Source: Sulfitobacter sp. EhC04
GTDB lineage: Bacteria; Pseudomonadota; Alphaproteobacteria; Rhodobacterales; Rhodobacteraceae
Length of the DNA stretch: 64,000 nucleotides
Direction of reading: 5' to 3'
Assembly: GCF_001650875.1 (NCBI RefSeq)
Contig: NZ_LXYI01000009.1
Span: 273,395-337,394, forward strand
Part shown: positions 8,791 through 17,177 of the stretch, piece after piece
How the letters are laid out: the number at the start of each line of letters is the position of its first letter
Numbering within the stretch: position 1 is the stretch's first letter
Translations under genes and position numbers: made by a program
The notes under the pieces: generated by a model
The model's database searches: none
What the model saw: only the letters and a program-made list of their open reading frames with translations
Told to the model about the DNA's origin: nothing

Positions 8791-8826
8791 AAAAGATGAC
8801 ATGTCATTTTTGACATGTCATCTTTT
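8791..8826 (-). terminator. Perfect 16-bp hairpin with TTTT loop
   Basis: AAAAGATGACATGTCA (8791-8806), a 4-nt loop, then the exact reverse complement (8811-8826). Read leftward it ends in ATCTTTT and lies about 150 bp after the last gene of the ECF sigma operon, so it can act as its intrinsic terminator. The central 18 nt recur inside a second hairpin at 49669-49718. Confidence 0.6.
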
Positions 8827-8973
8827 CGACAGATCGCCAAACAAGGTCTCGCCATGCAGGCGCAGCTATGGCGCAACATTCAGACGGTTCGCGCGTCAAC
8901 CCAATCAATCGCGCGCCAACATGCCCAATCGCATCCAAGGCCCGTCACGCCGCCCCCCGGACCGGCCTGCCCC

Positions 8974-9495
8974 TCACTCTGCCATCTCAGGTTCCGCGCG
9001 CGGCTTCTTTCCGCGTTTGCCGGGTCTGCGCGTCAGCTCCTCCGCAACCCGGTCGGCATAGGCCGCCCGTTCTTGCGGAGACATCGCCGACACCTCGGCC
9101 AGCCAGGCGCCTTCCGCCGCAGTCTGAAGCCCCAGCGCGACGCGCCCCTGTTCGCGCAGGACAGCCTCGACCGCTGCGGCGTCAAACGGCTCTGTGCGCA
9201 GCGCGGCAAGCACCCGGTCATACAGCGCGCGCCGCTCTGACCGGCTGGGCATCCCGCTGCCGGATCTGCGCAAATCACGGAACATGGCGCGCCGCACCTC
9301 GCGCGGCAGAGCCCTGACATAGGGCGATCCATAGCTGCGCGCGCCCGGACCGTCGGCATGCTCCCTTGCGCCCGGCCCGCCCGCATGGCGGTAAACCGCC
9401 CCGGCCATCAACCCGATGAAAATCAGGTTCAGCGCCAGCGACGCCACCAGAACCCAACGCGACCAGCGCCTTGCAGGTTTGCCTGTGTTATCCAT
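8974..9495 (-). CDS. Periplasmic heavy-metal sensor / Spy-CpxP-like protein
   Basis: 173 residues. A single N-terminal helix (about 14-33, WVLVASLALNLIFIGLMAG) anchors a periplasmic domain rich in Arg and Glu helices, with YVRALPREVRRAMFRDLRR and LREQGRVALGLQTAAEGAW, the pattern of the CnrX/ZraP/CpxP-like heavy-metal resistance family. It follows a short membrane protein gene after a 3-bp gap, and that follows an ECF sigma gene. The order sigma, anti-sigma, periplasmic sensor matches metal-responsive cnr-type systems, though the metal or stress sensed cannot be told. Strong acidic and basic clusters at the C-terminus. Confidence 0.8.
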   Translation of the reverse strand: MDNTGKPARRWSRWVLVASLALNLIFIGLMAGAVYRHAGGPGAREHADGPGARSYGSPYVRALPREVRRAMFRDLRRSGSGMPSRSERRALYDRVLAALRTEPFDAAAVEAVLREQGRVALGLQTAAEGAWLAEVSAMSPQERAAYADRVAEELTRRPGKRGKKPRAEPEMAE

Positions 9496-9498
9496 CCA

Positions 9499-9843
9499 TC
9501 AACCCTCTTCGATGTCCCATCCAAAACCGGACAAATCCGGCGCAGTTTCATCGGCCATGACCTGCTGACCCAGGATCTGATCGGCCAGGTCCGGCATCCC
9601 CTCGGGCGGCGCCACGCCCAGCCAGAACCCAACGCAGGTCGCCGTCACCAGCCCGCCCAGTCCCGGCAGACCCCCCAACATCCGCCACCATCCGCGCATC
9701 CGGTTTCCGGCACTGGACGGTTGCAGACGCCGGGCATCCTCAATGACCCGCGCAAGCACCCGGTCGGGCAATGCAGGCGGATGCGACCGCGCCTCGGCAA
9801 AGAGCGCCTCCAGCACGTCGTCACTGTGTTCTGACTTAGTCAT
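9499..9843 (-). CDS. Short membrane protein, probable anti-sigma factor
   Basis: 114 residues. The N-terminal half is cytoplasmic and helical (DDVLEALFAEARSHPPALPD), followed by one transmembrane segment at about 58-78 (GLGGLVTATCVGFWLGVA) and a short acidic C-terminus. It overlaps the ECF sigma stop by 4 bp and precedes the CnrX-like gene by 3 bp. Position, size and topology suggest an anti-sigma factor; no classical zinc-binding HxxxCxxC motif is present. Function is inferred from context only. Confidence 0.65.
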   Translation of the reverse strand: MTKSEHSDDVLEALFAEARSHPPALPDRVLARVIEDARRLQPSSAGNRMRGWWRMLGGLPGLGGLVTATCVGFWLGVAPPEGMPDLADQILGQQVMADETAPDLSGFGWDIEEG

Positions 9844-10421
9844 GTTTCATACCCCAATGCCTCTTTCTGACCGGCCAATGCAGCCACCAGCCCCCGCTTG
9901 CCCCGTGCCGTCAGGCTTTCCACGGCCTCGACCCCGATATCGAGGATCTGCGCGATCTCGGGGTTGGCCAGCCCCTCGATGTGCCGCAATACCACCGCCT
10001 GCCGCTGCCGGTCCGGCAGGCTTTGCAATGCGGCCTGCAAGGCATCGGCCCTTGCGCGTTGCTGCAACAGCTGTGCTGCGTCCGGGCGCGGGTCCGCGGG
10101 CTCGGCCACATCTTCCAGTGGCACCGACCGGCGCTTGCGCAGCCGGTCCGTACACAGGTTGGCCACCACCCGGTAACACCAGGTGCTGACCTTCGCCTCG
10201 CCCGCCCGCCAGTCCGGCGCGATCTTCCACAGGCGCAGCAAGGCCTCCTGCGTCACATCCTCGGCCTCATGCCCGTCGCCCAGCACCCGCACCGCATGGG
10301 CAAAAAGCCGGGGCGCCAATTGTGACGCCAGCACGCGCGCCGCCGCAGCGTCACCGCCAGCATAGCGCGCCAGCAGCAAGGCCTCCGCATCAGAGGCGGG
10401 ATCGGGCGGGAAATGATGCAT
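9840..10421 (-). CDS. ECF-type RNA polymerase sigma factor
   Basis: 193 residues. Region 2 is visible as DGHEAEDVTQEALLRLWK followed by the DNA-melting and -10-binding segment STWCYRVVANLCTDRLRKRR; region 4 ends with LPDRQRQAVVLRHIEGLANP and a helix-turn-helix. The start at 10421 (MHHFPPDPASDAEALL) is chosen from size and a nearby GAGAG; the frame is open 30 more codons. Overlaps the membrane-protein gene by ATGA, so sigma and putative anti-sigma are made together. The EF-hand gene ends 55 bp upstream on the same strand and may be in the same transcript. Confidence 0.9.
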   Translation of the reverse strand: MHHFPPDPASDAEALLLARYAGGDAAAARVLASQLAPRLFAHAVRVLGDGHEAEDVTQEALLRLWKIAPDWRAGEAKVSTWCYRVVANLCTDRLRKRRSVPLEDVAEPADPRPDAAQLLQQRARADALQAALQSLPDRQRQAVVLRHIEGLANPEIAQILDIGVEAVESLTARGKRGLVAALAGQKEALGYET

Positions 10422-10476
10422 ACTCTCAGGGGTTAGCCCGACCGGGCCCGCCAGACAAGCAGGCCCGGTTCGCATC

Positions 10477-11037
10477 TCAGCCCTTGTCGCCGTGATGACG
10501 CTTGCCGCCATGCCCGCGCATCTTGCCGAACTCCTCGGCGCTCAGCGCACCGTCACCATCCGCATCCAGCCGTTCGAACATCCTGGCCGGATCGCGCCGC
10601 GCGGTCATCTCTTCAAGGCTCAGCTTGCCGTCCTTGTCGCTGTCCATACGGTCCATCATCCGGGCCTGCCATTTGCCGCTCCGCCCCTTGCCTGCGCGGC
10701 CCTCGCCACCTGCGGCAAGCTCCTGCGCGTTCAAGGCACCATCGCCGTCGGTGTCCAGCTCCTTGACCATCCGGGCCGAGCGTTCAAGCCGCATCGCGTC
10801 ACGCGCCGCCGACATTTCCTCGGGTGTCAGAAAGCCGTCGCCATCTGTATCTGTCGCCGCGAAACGGGCTGCGGCATGTGCGGCGATTTCCTCTTGGGTG
10901 ATGGACCCGTTGCCATCGGCGTCAATGTCGCCGAACATTCCGGCGCGGTCGCCGGTCCGTGCGCTTGCGCCTGCAACCGCAGCCACCACGATCGTCGTGC
11001 TGAGGGCAACCAACTGGACTTTTGCTCGAAGTTTCAT
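10477..11037 (-). CDS. Secreted EF-hand calcium-binding protein
   Basis: 186 residues with a cleavable signal peptide (KVQLVALSTTIVVAAVAGASA). Five EF-hand loops can be read: DIDADGNGSITQEE, DTDGDGFLTPEE, DTDGDGALNAQE, DSDKDGKLSLEE and DADGDGALSAEE, each with acidic residues at the calcium-ligand positions. The C-terminus is His/Lys/Gly-rich (GHGGKRHHGDKG), which could bind metal. GGAGAGA lies ahead of the start. It heads the leftward group with the ECF sigma, membrane protein and CnrX-like sensor, suggesting an envelope ion-stress regulon, but co-transcription is not proven. Confidence 0.9.
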   Translation of the reverse strand: MKLRAKVQLVALSTTIVVAAVAGASARTGDRAGMFGDIDADGNGSITQEEIAAHAAARFAATDTDGDGFLTPEEMSAARDAMRLERSARMVKELDTDGDGALNAQELAAGGEGRAGKGRSGKWQARMMDRMDSDKDGKLSLEEMTARRDPARMFERLDADGDGALSAEEFGKMRGHGGKRHHGDKG

Positions 11038-11238
11038 GTGATCTCTCCATTGTTCCCACGCCCCTTTGTGCGGCGCGATACCCCTCTAACGGGGCGGCAC
11101 AAAACTTCCGTCGCCGGGCAACCGGATTTTTTTCCTCCGATCCCGACGGGCTTTGCGACACAGCGCCGCAAGGGCCACTTTCACCCTTCCATTTTTGACG
11201 CCTTGGCCACATGTAGACGCAAGATCAAGGAACGCATC

Positions 11239-11640
11239 ATGCAACGAAACATCGACACCGCGCAGGCAGAACCCAAGGACCGCGCCCGTTGGCCCGCCAT
11301 GCGCAGGGGTTGGCGCGGCAAATGCCCGAATTGTGGTTCGGGCCCCCTGCTCAAGAGCTATCTCAAGGTCAACCACGACTGTGCCGTCTGCCGCGAGGAA
11401 TTCCACCATCACCGGGCCGATGACGGGCCTGCCTACCTGACCATCCTCCTTGTCGGCCATCTGATGGCCCCGACGCTGCATCTGGCCTTTGTGACCTGGC
11501 GGCCGGAGCCGCTGACCCTGTTCACGATTTTTGCGGTTGGCTGTGTCGGCCTCTCGCTCTACCTTCTGCCCAGACTGAAGGGGGCCATGATCGGCTTTCA
11601 ATGGGCCAAGGGCATGGGCGGTTTCGCGTCCTCGACCTGA
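11239..11640 (+). CDS. DUF983 family membrane protein
   Basis: 133 residues. A zinc-ribbon-like pair CPNCGSGPLL and CAVCREEFHHHRADDGPAY is followed by two transmembrane helices (about 68-88 and 92-112). This is the conserved architecture of DUF983, whose function is unknown. AAGGAA lies 7 nt before the ATG at 11239; the frame is open far upstream across the EF-hand gene's antisense, which is not coding. A Nudix gene follows after 35 bp on the same strand. Confidence 0.85.
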   Translation: MQRNIDTAQAEPKDRARWPAMRRGWRGKCPNCGSGPLLKSYLKVNHDCAVCREEFHHHRADDGPAYLTILLVGHLMAPTLHLAFVTWRPEPLTLFTIFAVGCVGLSLYLLPRLKGAMIGFQWAKGMGGFASST

Positions 11641-11675
11641 TCTTCCCCTTCGGCAACCGATGACCGAGGGAACAC

Positions 11676-12371
11676 ATGACCATCGACAAAAGCCAGATCC
11701 GCGATGCCGCCACGGTGATCGTGCTGCGCGACAGGTTCGACGCGCCGCGCATCCTGATGGGACAGCGCGGGTCCAAGGCCGTGTTCATGCCCAACAAGTT
11801 CGTCTTTCCCGGCGGCGCGGTTGACGCAGGCGACGCCGACGTGCCCCTGGCCACCCCGCTGCCTGCCACCTGCGCCACCCGTCTGGCCGAAGACGCGGAC
11901 CCGGCCCTGACCCATGCCATTGCCGTCGCCGCCATCCGCGAGCTGTGGGAGGAAACCGGCCTGATCCTGGGCCGCCCCGGCGCCTGGGACAGCCCCCCGC
12001 CCCCCGATTGGGAAAGCTTTGCCGCCACCGGCCATGTGCCGCATGCGGCCCCCTTGCAATTCACCTTCCGCGCCCTGACCCCACCGGGGCGCCCGCGCCG
12101 CTTTGACGCGCGCTTCTTCCTGGTGGATGCGGATGACATCGCCACGGATCTCGATGATTTCGATGCGGCCTGCGACGAACTCAGCCACCTGCAATGGGTC
12201 CCCCTGTCCGAGGCGCGGTCCTTTGACATGCCTTTCATCACCGAAGTCGTCATGGCCGAGGTCGAGGCCCGCGCCCGCGACCGCACCCCGCCTGCCTCGG
12301 TGCCGTTCTTCAAGAACAACGACGAGGAAACCTTGTTCATGCGTCTGCGTGGACGGCCGATGGCGGGTTAA
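11676..12371 (+). CDS. Nudix hydrolase
   Basis: 231 residues. Hydrolyses a nucleoside diphosphate linked to another group; the substrate is not known. The Nudix signature is split: FPGGAVDAGD and then, after an insertion of about 30 residues, AIAVAAIRELWEETG with the metal-binding REUxEE. Such long-insert forms are seen in the NUDT19-like/CoA-type branch, but that assignment is tentative. GAGGGA precedes the start. Likely cotranscribed with the DUF983 gene. Confidence 0.85.
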   Translation: MTIDKSQIRDAATVIVLRDRFDAPRILMGQRGSKAVFMPNKFVFPGGAVDAGDADVPLATPLPATCATRLAEDADPALTHAIAVAAIRELWEETGLILGRPGAWDSPPPPDWESFAATGHVPHAAPLQFTFRALTPPGRPRRFDARFFLVDADDIATDLDDFDAACDELSHLQWVPLSEARSFDMPFITEVVMAEVEARARDRTPPASVPFFKNNDEETLFMRLRGRPMAG

Positions 12372-12478
12372 AGCGCCCCGCCTTGAACTTGAATCGCCAA
12401 TGCCCTGAGAGCACGCAGCGCGGCAGGGGATTGGCCTGAGTCAAGGATGGAGAAATTTAACCTATTGTTAATAAACAA

Positions 12479-12502
12479 GGTTTCGCGGCGAAACCTGCTT
12501 TT
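12479..12502. terminator. Hairpin terminator between convergent Nudix and EamA genes
   Basis: GGTTTCG (12479-12485) pairs with CGAAACC (12489-12495) around a 3-nt loop, with TGCTTTT after it on the + strand and a T-rich stretch (CCTTGTTTATTAA) after it on the - strand. It can therefore serve both converging transcripts. The remaining bases of the 12372-12536 gap show nothing else. Confidence 0.6.
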
Positions 12503-12536
12503 CCGGGGGCGCGGACCCTGCCCGGCATGGCCCCGG

Positions 12537-13454
12537 TCAGATCACCAGGACCAGCATCAGGATCGACGCCACCAGCACCGCCATTCCGGCCCATTCGCGC
12601 CTGGTGATCTTCTCATGGAAAAACAGCGTGGTCGCCGCCACGCTCAGGATCAGTTCAACCTGCCCCAGCGCCTTCACATAGGCGGCGTTCTGCAAGGTAA
12701 ATGCAATGAACCAGCACAGCGATCCCCCCATCGAGGTCAGCCCGATCCACAGCGCCACGCGCCGCGCCGCCCAGACCGCCCTGATCTGCCCCGGCTCGCG
12801 CAGCCGCAGCCAGACCAGCATGATCACCGTCTGCATCACCACCACCGCCGCCAGCGTCACCGATGCGCGCAGGATCGGGTCAGCCTCAGCCACGCTCAGC
12901 GACGCACCCCGGTAGGTGACCGCCGAAATCGCGAACAAGATGCCCGAGGCGATGCCCAGTCCCGCCGCCTTGTTGCGCATGTCGCGCCAATGGAACCCGG
13001 TCACCTCCGGCCCGCCGGACAGCAGCAGCAACCCCACGATGCCCAGCGCGATGGCCGCGAAACCGGGCAGAGAGACCCCCTCGCCCAGCACGATCCAGCC
13101 CACCAGCACGGTCTGTATCACTTCGGTCTTCTTGAAGGTGATGCCGACCGCAAAATTGCGCTGTTTGAACAGCATCACCACACAGACAGTCGCCAGAATC
13201 TGCGCCGATGCGCCCGCCAAGCCATAAAGCCAGAACCCATCGCCCAAAGCCGGAAGCGGCTTGCCTGCCGCGACCAGATAGACCGCCAGCAAAAGCAGAA
13301 TGAACGGGACCGAATACAGAAACCGCGAAAACGTGGCACCCGCGGCGGACAGGGTCGCCGTTGCCAGATGCTTTTGCAGCATGAACCGCACCGTCTGAAA
13401 CGATGCGGCGGCAAGGGTGACGAGAATCCAAAGATCGGGCAATACAGCACTCAT
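12537..13454 (-). CDS. EamA/DMT-family transporter
   Basis: 305 residues, about ten hydrophobic helices arranged as two EamA repeats, with the second-repeat signature GMAVLVASILMLVLVI at the end. Drug/metabolite transporter superfamily permease; substrate unknown. An in-frame GTG at 13460 is also possible, but the ATG at 13454 has GGTGG just upstream. It starts 14 bp after the desaturase stop on the same strand, so the two are probably cotranscribed. Confidence 0.85.
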   Translation of the reverse strand: MSAVLPDLWILVTLAAASFQTVRFMLQKHLATATLSAAGATFSRFLYSVPFILLLLAVYLVAAGKPLPALGDGFWLYGLAGASAQILATVCVVMLFKQRNFAVGITFKKTEVIQTVLVGWIVLGEGVSLPGFAAIALGIVGLLLLSGGPEVTGFHWRDMRNKAAGLGIASGILFAISAVTYRGASLSVAEADPILRASVTLAAVVVMQTVIMLVWLRLREPGQIRAVWAARRVALWIGLTSMGGSLCWFIAFTLQNAAYVKALGQVELILSVAATTLFFHEKITRREWAGMAVLVASILMLVLVI

Positions 13455-13468
13455 GCCCACCGATTAGG

Positions 13469-14422
13469 TCAATCCTGCGACCCGCGCCAGAGCGGATGTG
13501 CCACCGGGTCTTTCGCCGAAAAGAGATGTCGGCGGAACACTTCCGCATAGCTGCGATAGACATAGCCCTGATTGCGCCGCAGAAATCTGTCCCGCCGCGC
13601 CGCATAGACCCCCGGCAGCCTGTACCAGGGCAGCTGCGGATGCACGTGATGCACCACATGGAAATTGTTGTTCAGAAACAGCAGCGCCAGCAGCCCCCGG
13701 TCCTCGACCACGACGGTCCGGCCCGAGGCACGGGCATGGGCCTGATGCTCCAGGAACGTGCGGATCTTCAGCACGGACATGGCCCCATAGCAGCCCGCCA
13801 GATACAACCAGAGCGGCAAGGGCGACCACAGCACCACCACCAACGTCAGGACAACGCCGGGCAGATGCAGCAGCCAGTGCCGGGTCACCTCGGCATTGCC
13901 CGCCCTGATCTGGCGCAGGTCGTCGCGCAGAAACGCCACCATCCCGACCAGCGGCCCGATCAGCATCCGGCCCGCAAGGGTGTTGTTCAGCAACAGCACC
14001 CGCCGGTGCCAGCGCGGCAGCCGCTCCCAACGGTCGGGGTCCAGATAATTGCTTTCCGGATCATCATAGGGATCGGTCAGGCGGGAATCCTGGTGGTGTT
14101 CCAGATGCAGCGCCTTGAACCGCAGGTACGGCACGAACAATCCGGGCTGTATCAGGCCCAGCACCGTGCCCGCCGTTTCGGACCGGAACGGCCCCCCATG
14201 CAGAAACTCGTGGCTGAGCGAGGAATGCAGCGTCAGCGCCAGCACCAGCAGGATCAGCGACACCGCCCCCGATGTCAGCATTACCGCAACCGCCCAGATC
14301 GCAAGAACCGCCACAAACAGCCCGATCGTGGGCCATTCCCAACGCGCCATGGCCCGCAACGCGGGCCGCAGATATCGGGTGTCCGGGGTGGCGCGGTTCT
14401 GCCCAACCTCGCTCAAATGCAT
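13469..14422 (-). CDS. Fatty acid desaturase family protein
   Basis: 317-residue membrane di-iron enzyme. The three histidine boxes are present: HEFLHGG, HLEHHQD and HVVHHVHP, with hydrophobic helices between boxes one and three. Substrate could be an acyl chain or a carotenoid-like molecule. AAGGAA is 8 nt ahead of the ATG at 14422, so the 26 extra codons upstream are not used. It is divergent from an XRE-type regulator 107 bp away, which may control it, and is followed by an EamA permease. Confidence 0.85.
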   Translation of the reverse strand: MHLSEVGQNRATPDTRYLRPALRAMARWEWPTIGLFVAVLAIWAVAVMLTSGAVSLILLVLALTLHSSLSHEFLHGGPFRSETAGTVLGLIQPGLFVPYLRFKALHLEHHQDSRLTDPYDDPESNYLDPDRWERLPRWHRRVLLLNNTLAGRMLIGPLVGMVAFLRDDLRQIRAGNAEVTRHWLLHLPGVVLTLVVVLWSPLPLWLYLAGCYGAMSVLKIRTFLEHQAHARASGRTVVVEDRGLLALLFLNNNFHVVHHVHPQLPWYRLPGVYAARRDRFLRRNQGYVYRSYAEVFRRHLFSAKDPVAHPLWRGSQD

Positions 14423-14529
14423 CGCAAGTTCCTTATGAAGTCTTTTGTCCACAAGGTGATCGCCCTTGCGTGAACAGGCCATTCCGATAATGATGAACAA
14501 AGCTTACATTCGGTGACAATAGTTAACAT

Positions 14530-15390
14530 ATGCCTGAAACAGACAACAAATCCGCTCGCGCACAGACCTTTCGCACCCGTCTTGCCCAGGCGATCCGCAC
14601 CGCCGGGATCAGCCAAAGCGCGCTGGCAAGGGACATCGGCGTCGACCGCTCCACCCTGTCGCAGGCGCTGTCTGACCAGGGCGCTCGCCTGCCCGGTGCC
14701 CATGTTGTCGGTGCCTGCGCGCAGGTGCTCGGCGTCTCTTCCGACTGGCTGCTGGGCATCTCGGATCGCCCGGAATCCGCAGCCGACCTGATGTCCAACA
14801 GCGTGTCCATGTCACAGGCCCCGCGCGCCTTTGTCGATGACCAGCTTTTTGTCTGGCACCAGGAGGCGCGCGGCTACAAGATCCGCCACGTCCCCGCAGC
14901 CCTGCCCGACATGCTGAAAACCGACGACATGCTGGCCTGGGAATACGGGCCCCACCTGCGCCGCACCGCGCAACAGGCGATCAACGCCTCGCGCGACCGG
15001 CTCGACCTGATGCTCGACGCCACCTCCGAATATGAAATCGCCCTGCCGCTGTATGAACTGGAGTGTTTCGTGCGCGGCGCGGGGTACTACCGGGGCCTGC
15101 CCGCCCCTGTCCGCCTGGCGCAATGCGACCACATGATCAGGCTCACCCGGCAGCTTTACCCCCGCCTGCGGCTCTACCAGTTCGACGCCCGCAGGCTCTA
15201 TTCCGCACCGATCACCATCTTCGGCCCGCTCATCGCGGTGCTTTACACCGGCGGCCACTACATGGCCTTCCGCGACCGCGCCCGGATCGACATTTTCACT
15301 CAGGATTTCGACACCCTCCTGCGCGAAGCCTCCCACACCGCGCGCGATTTCCCCGACCTGCTGAACGAGATGCGCGCCCTGATCCGATAA
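14530..15390 (+). CDS. XRE-family transcriptional regulator
   Basis: 286 residues. The N-terminal helix-turn-helix is typical (ISQSALARDIGVDRSTLSQAL, residues about 25-45, then SSDWLLGISDRP). The C-terminal 190 residues form a separate domain without a recognised name, with aromatic and Arg-rich segments (RLRLYQFDARRLYSAPITIF), possibly effector binding. Transcribed away from the desaturase gene across a 107-bp AT-rich intergenic region, so autoregulation and control of the desaturase/EamA pair are plausible. Confidence 0.8.
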   Translation: MPETDNKSARAQTFRTRLAQAIRTAGISQSALARDIGVDRSTLSQALSDQGARLPGAHVVGACAQVLGVSSDWLLGISDRPESAADLMSNSVSMSQAPRAFVDDQLFVWHQEARGYKIRHVPAALPDMLKTDDMLAWEYGPHLRRTAQQAINASRDRLDLMLDATSEYEIALPLYELECFVRGAGYYRGLPAPVRLAQCDHMIRLTRQLYPRLRLYQFDARRLYSAPITIFGPLIAVLYTGGHYMAFRDRARIDIFTQDFDTLLREASHTARDFPDLLNEMRALIR

Positions 15391-15704
15391 ACCGCCTCTG
15401 GTCCGGAGCCGCCCTCGCTTGAGACCGGGACGGCACCGGGCAGACCGGCGGTCCGGCAAAATCGCCGAGGGGCCCCGCCCCGCGGGGAGACGGCTATTTT
15501 GCTGGAGGGCCGGGCGGCGCGCTGCCAGACCGGGGATCAATCGCGGGCGGCTCCGGGCCTCTGGGACGGTGAGACCCGAAGCGGCAAACCCATAATGTAA
15601 CGCGCGCGCAGCGCGCTCATTTTGACAACACCCCCGGCTCTCTCACCAGTTCGGGTCGACTTTCCTCTCAATGCCCAAGACCTCAGCGGCGATCAGCACA
15701 GGTT
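15391..15704. repeat. Gene-free region with a GC-rich long stem-loop
   Basis: 314 bp between the regulator and the carnitine dehydrogenase gene (convergent). CCGGCAAAATCGCCG (15453-15467) pairs with CGGCTATTTTGCTGG (15491-15505) with two mismatches, enclosing a G/C-only core that can fold further (GGGGC, CCCCGC, GCGGGG). This could terminate both transcripts. Nothing else is supported here. Confidence 0.45.
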
Positions 15705-17177
15705 TCACCGAGGCGCGCCAATCGCACGACCCAGCCCCTCGGGCCGGCCCAGCGCGGCATGGCCTTCGGCAAAGCGCAGCAGCGCCGCCTCGATCTCGGG
15801 CGCGGGCGCGCATGGTTTGCGGGTTTCCAGCGAGACATGCAGCAGGAAATGCTCGCCCGTCGCCAGCAGCCTGCCGCCCTCGACCATCTCATGAAACAGA
15901 TGCATCTTCTTGCCTGCCCCGGCGATCACCTGGGTGCGGACCTCGATCACCGCACCGGCATGCACTTCGTCCAAATGGCGAATATGCGTCTCGGCGGTGA
16001 AATAGCTGCCGCCGGAGGCGATGTATTCCGCATCGCAGCCAATGATCTCCATAAAGCGGTCGGTGGCATCGGCAAAGGCCTGCAAATACCGCGCTTCGGT
16101 CATGTGGCCGTTGTAGTCGGTCCAGTCCAGCGGCACGGTCCGCCGCGCGGTCAGCACCGGCGCGTCGGCCGGCAAATCCTCTGCCCGCGCGCCCAGCGCC
16201 GTGCCCGCCCGCATCTGCGCCTCCTGCGCATTCAGCAGCGCACCGGCCCCCCAGTCCTGCGCCTTGAGGCCGCGCATCATGGTCACCAGATTGTTGTCGC
16301 GGATACGCTCCAGCGCCCGGATCGAATGCGCCCCCGATTGCGCGTCCGACTGGTCCGCGATCAGGTCCACCAGTTCCTCCGTGAATTCCGGCACATCCGT
16401 CAGCTTCGTCCAGGGCCATTGCAGGCAGGGCCCGAACTGCGCCATGAAATGCTTCATCCCCGCTTCGCCGCCCGCCACACGGTAGGTCTCGAACAGGCCC
16501 ATCTGCGCCCAGCGGATGCCAAAGCCGTAGCGGATGGCGTTGTCGATCTCTTCCGTCGTGGCGATACCGTCCTTGACCAGCCACAGCGCCTCGCGCCAGA
16601 CCGCCTCAAGAAACCGGTCGGCCACATGGGCGTCGATTTCCTTTTTCAGGTGCAGCGGGTACATGCCCAGCGAGGTCAGAATTTCCTTTGCCCGGTCCAC
16701 CACGGGGCCGTCAATGCCGTTGCCCGGCACCAGTTCGACCAGCGGCAGCAGGTAGACCGGGTTGAACGGATGCACGACCATGATCTGCGCGGGCCGCGCC
16801 ATGCCCCGCTGCAACTCAGACGGCTTGAAGCCCGAGGTAGAGGAGCCGATGACCGCCTGCGGGTCACAGGCCTGCTGGATTGCACCGAATGTCTTGTGCT
16901 TGATGTCCAGCCGCTCGGGCACGCTTTCCTGAATCCAGGCTGCCCCCTCGACCGCCTCATGGATGCTGTCGTGAAAGGTGATCGCCCCTTCGGCAGGCAG
17001 CGCCACGTCGGTCAGACCCGGCAAGGACCGCCGCGCATTGGCCATGACCTCGCCGATCTTGCGCGCCGCCTCCGGGTCCGGATCGAACACGCGCGCATTC
17101 CAGCCGTTCAGCGCAAACCGCGCCGCCCAGCCGCCGCCGATCACGCCGCCGCCAATAATTGCCGCTGTCTTTGTCAT
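15705..17177 (-). CDS. lcdH: L-carnitine 3-dehydrogenase fused to a hotdog thioesterase
   Basis: Oxidises L-carnitine to 3-dehydrocarnitine with NAD+, and the C-terminal hotdog domain probably hydrolyses betainyl-CoA to glycine betaine. 490 residues. Rossmann motif IIGGGVIGGGWAARF (about 8-22), the 3-hydroxyacyl-CoA-dehydrogenase-like block VVHPFNPVYLLPLVELVPG in the middle, and a thioesterase domain from about 345 with LDWTDYNGHMTEARYLQAF. The start at 17177 is the ATG of a 4-bp overlap with the 57-residue membrane protein gene. The dehydrogenase-thioesterase fusion is known in rhizobial and roseobacter carnitine dehydrogenases. Last gene of the carnitine operon. Confidence 0.92.
   Translation of the reverse strand: MTKTAAIIGGGVIGGGWAARFALNGWNARVFDPDPEAARKIGEVMANARRSLPGLTDVALPAEGAITFHDSIHEAVEGAAWIQESVPERLDIKHKTFGAIQQACDPQAVIGSSTSGFKPSELQRGMARPAQIMVVHPFNPVYLLPLVELVPGNGIDGPVVDRAKEILTSLGMYPLHLKKEIDAHVADRFLEAVWREALWLVKDGIATTEEIDNAIRYGFGIRWAQMGLFETYRVAGGEAGMKHFMAQFGPCLQWPWTKLTDVPEFTEELVDLIADQSDAQSGAHSIRALERIRDNNLVTMMRGLKAQDWGAGALLNAQEAQMRAGTALGARAEDLPADAPVLTARRTVPLDWTDYNGHMTEARYLQAFADATDRFMEIIGCDAEYIASGGSYFTAETHIRHLDEVHAGAVIEVRTQVIAGAGKKMHLFHEMVEGGRLLATGEHFLLHVSLETRKPCAPAPEIEAALLRFAEGHAALGRPEGLGRAIGAPR

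Noticed and set aside
11087..11109. GGAAG and CGTTA upstream of the EF-hand gene as an ECF autoregulatory promoter
   Set aside because: The two elements are only 13 bp apart, shorter than the usual ECF spacing of about 16, and GGAAG is not a strong -35.
10492..11238. N-terminal extension of the DUF983 gene
   Set aside because: The open frame runs antisense through the EF-hand gene; the ribosome site and family length support the start at 11239.
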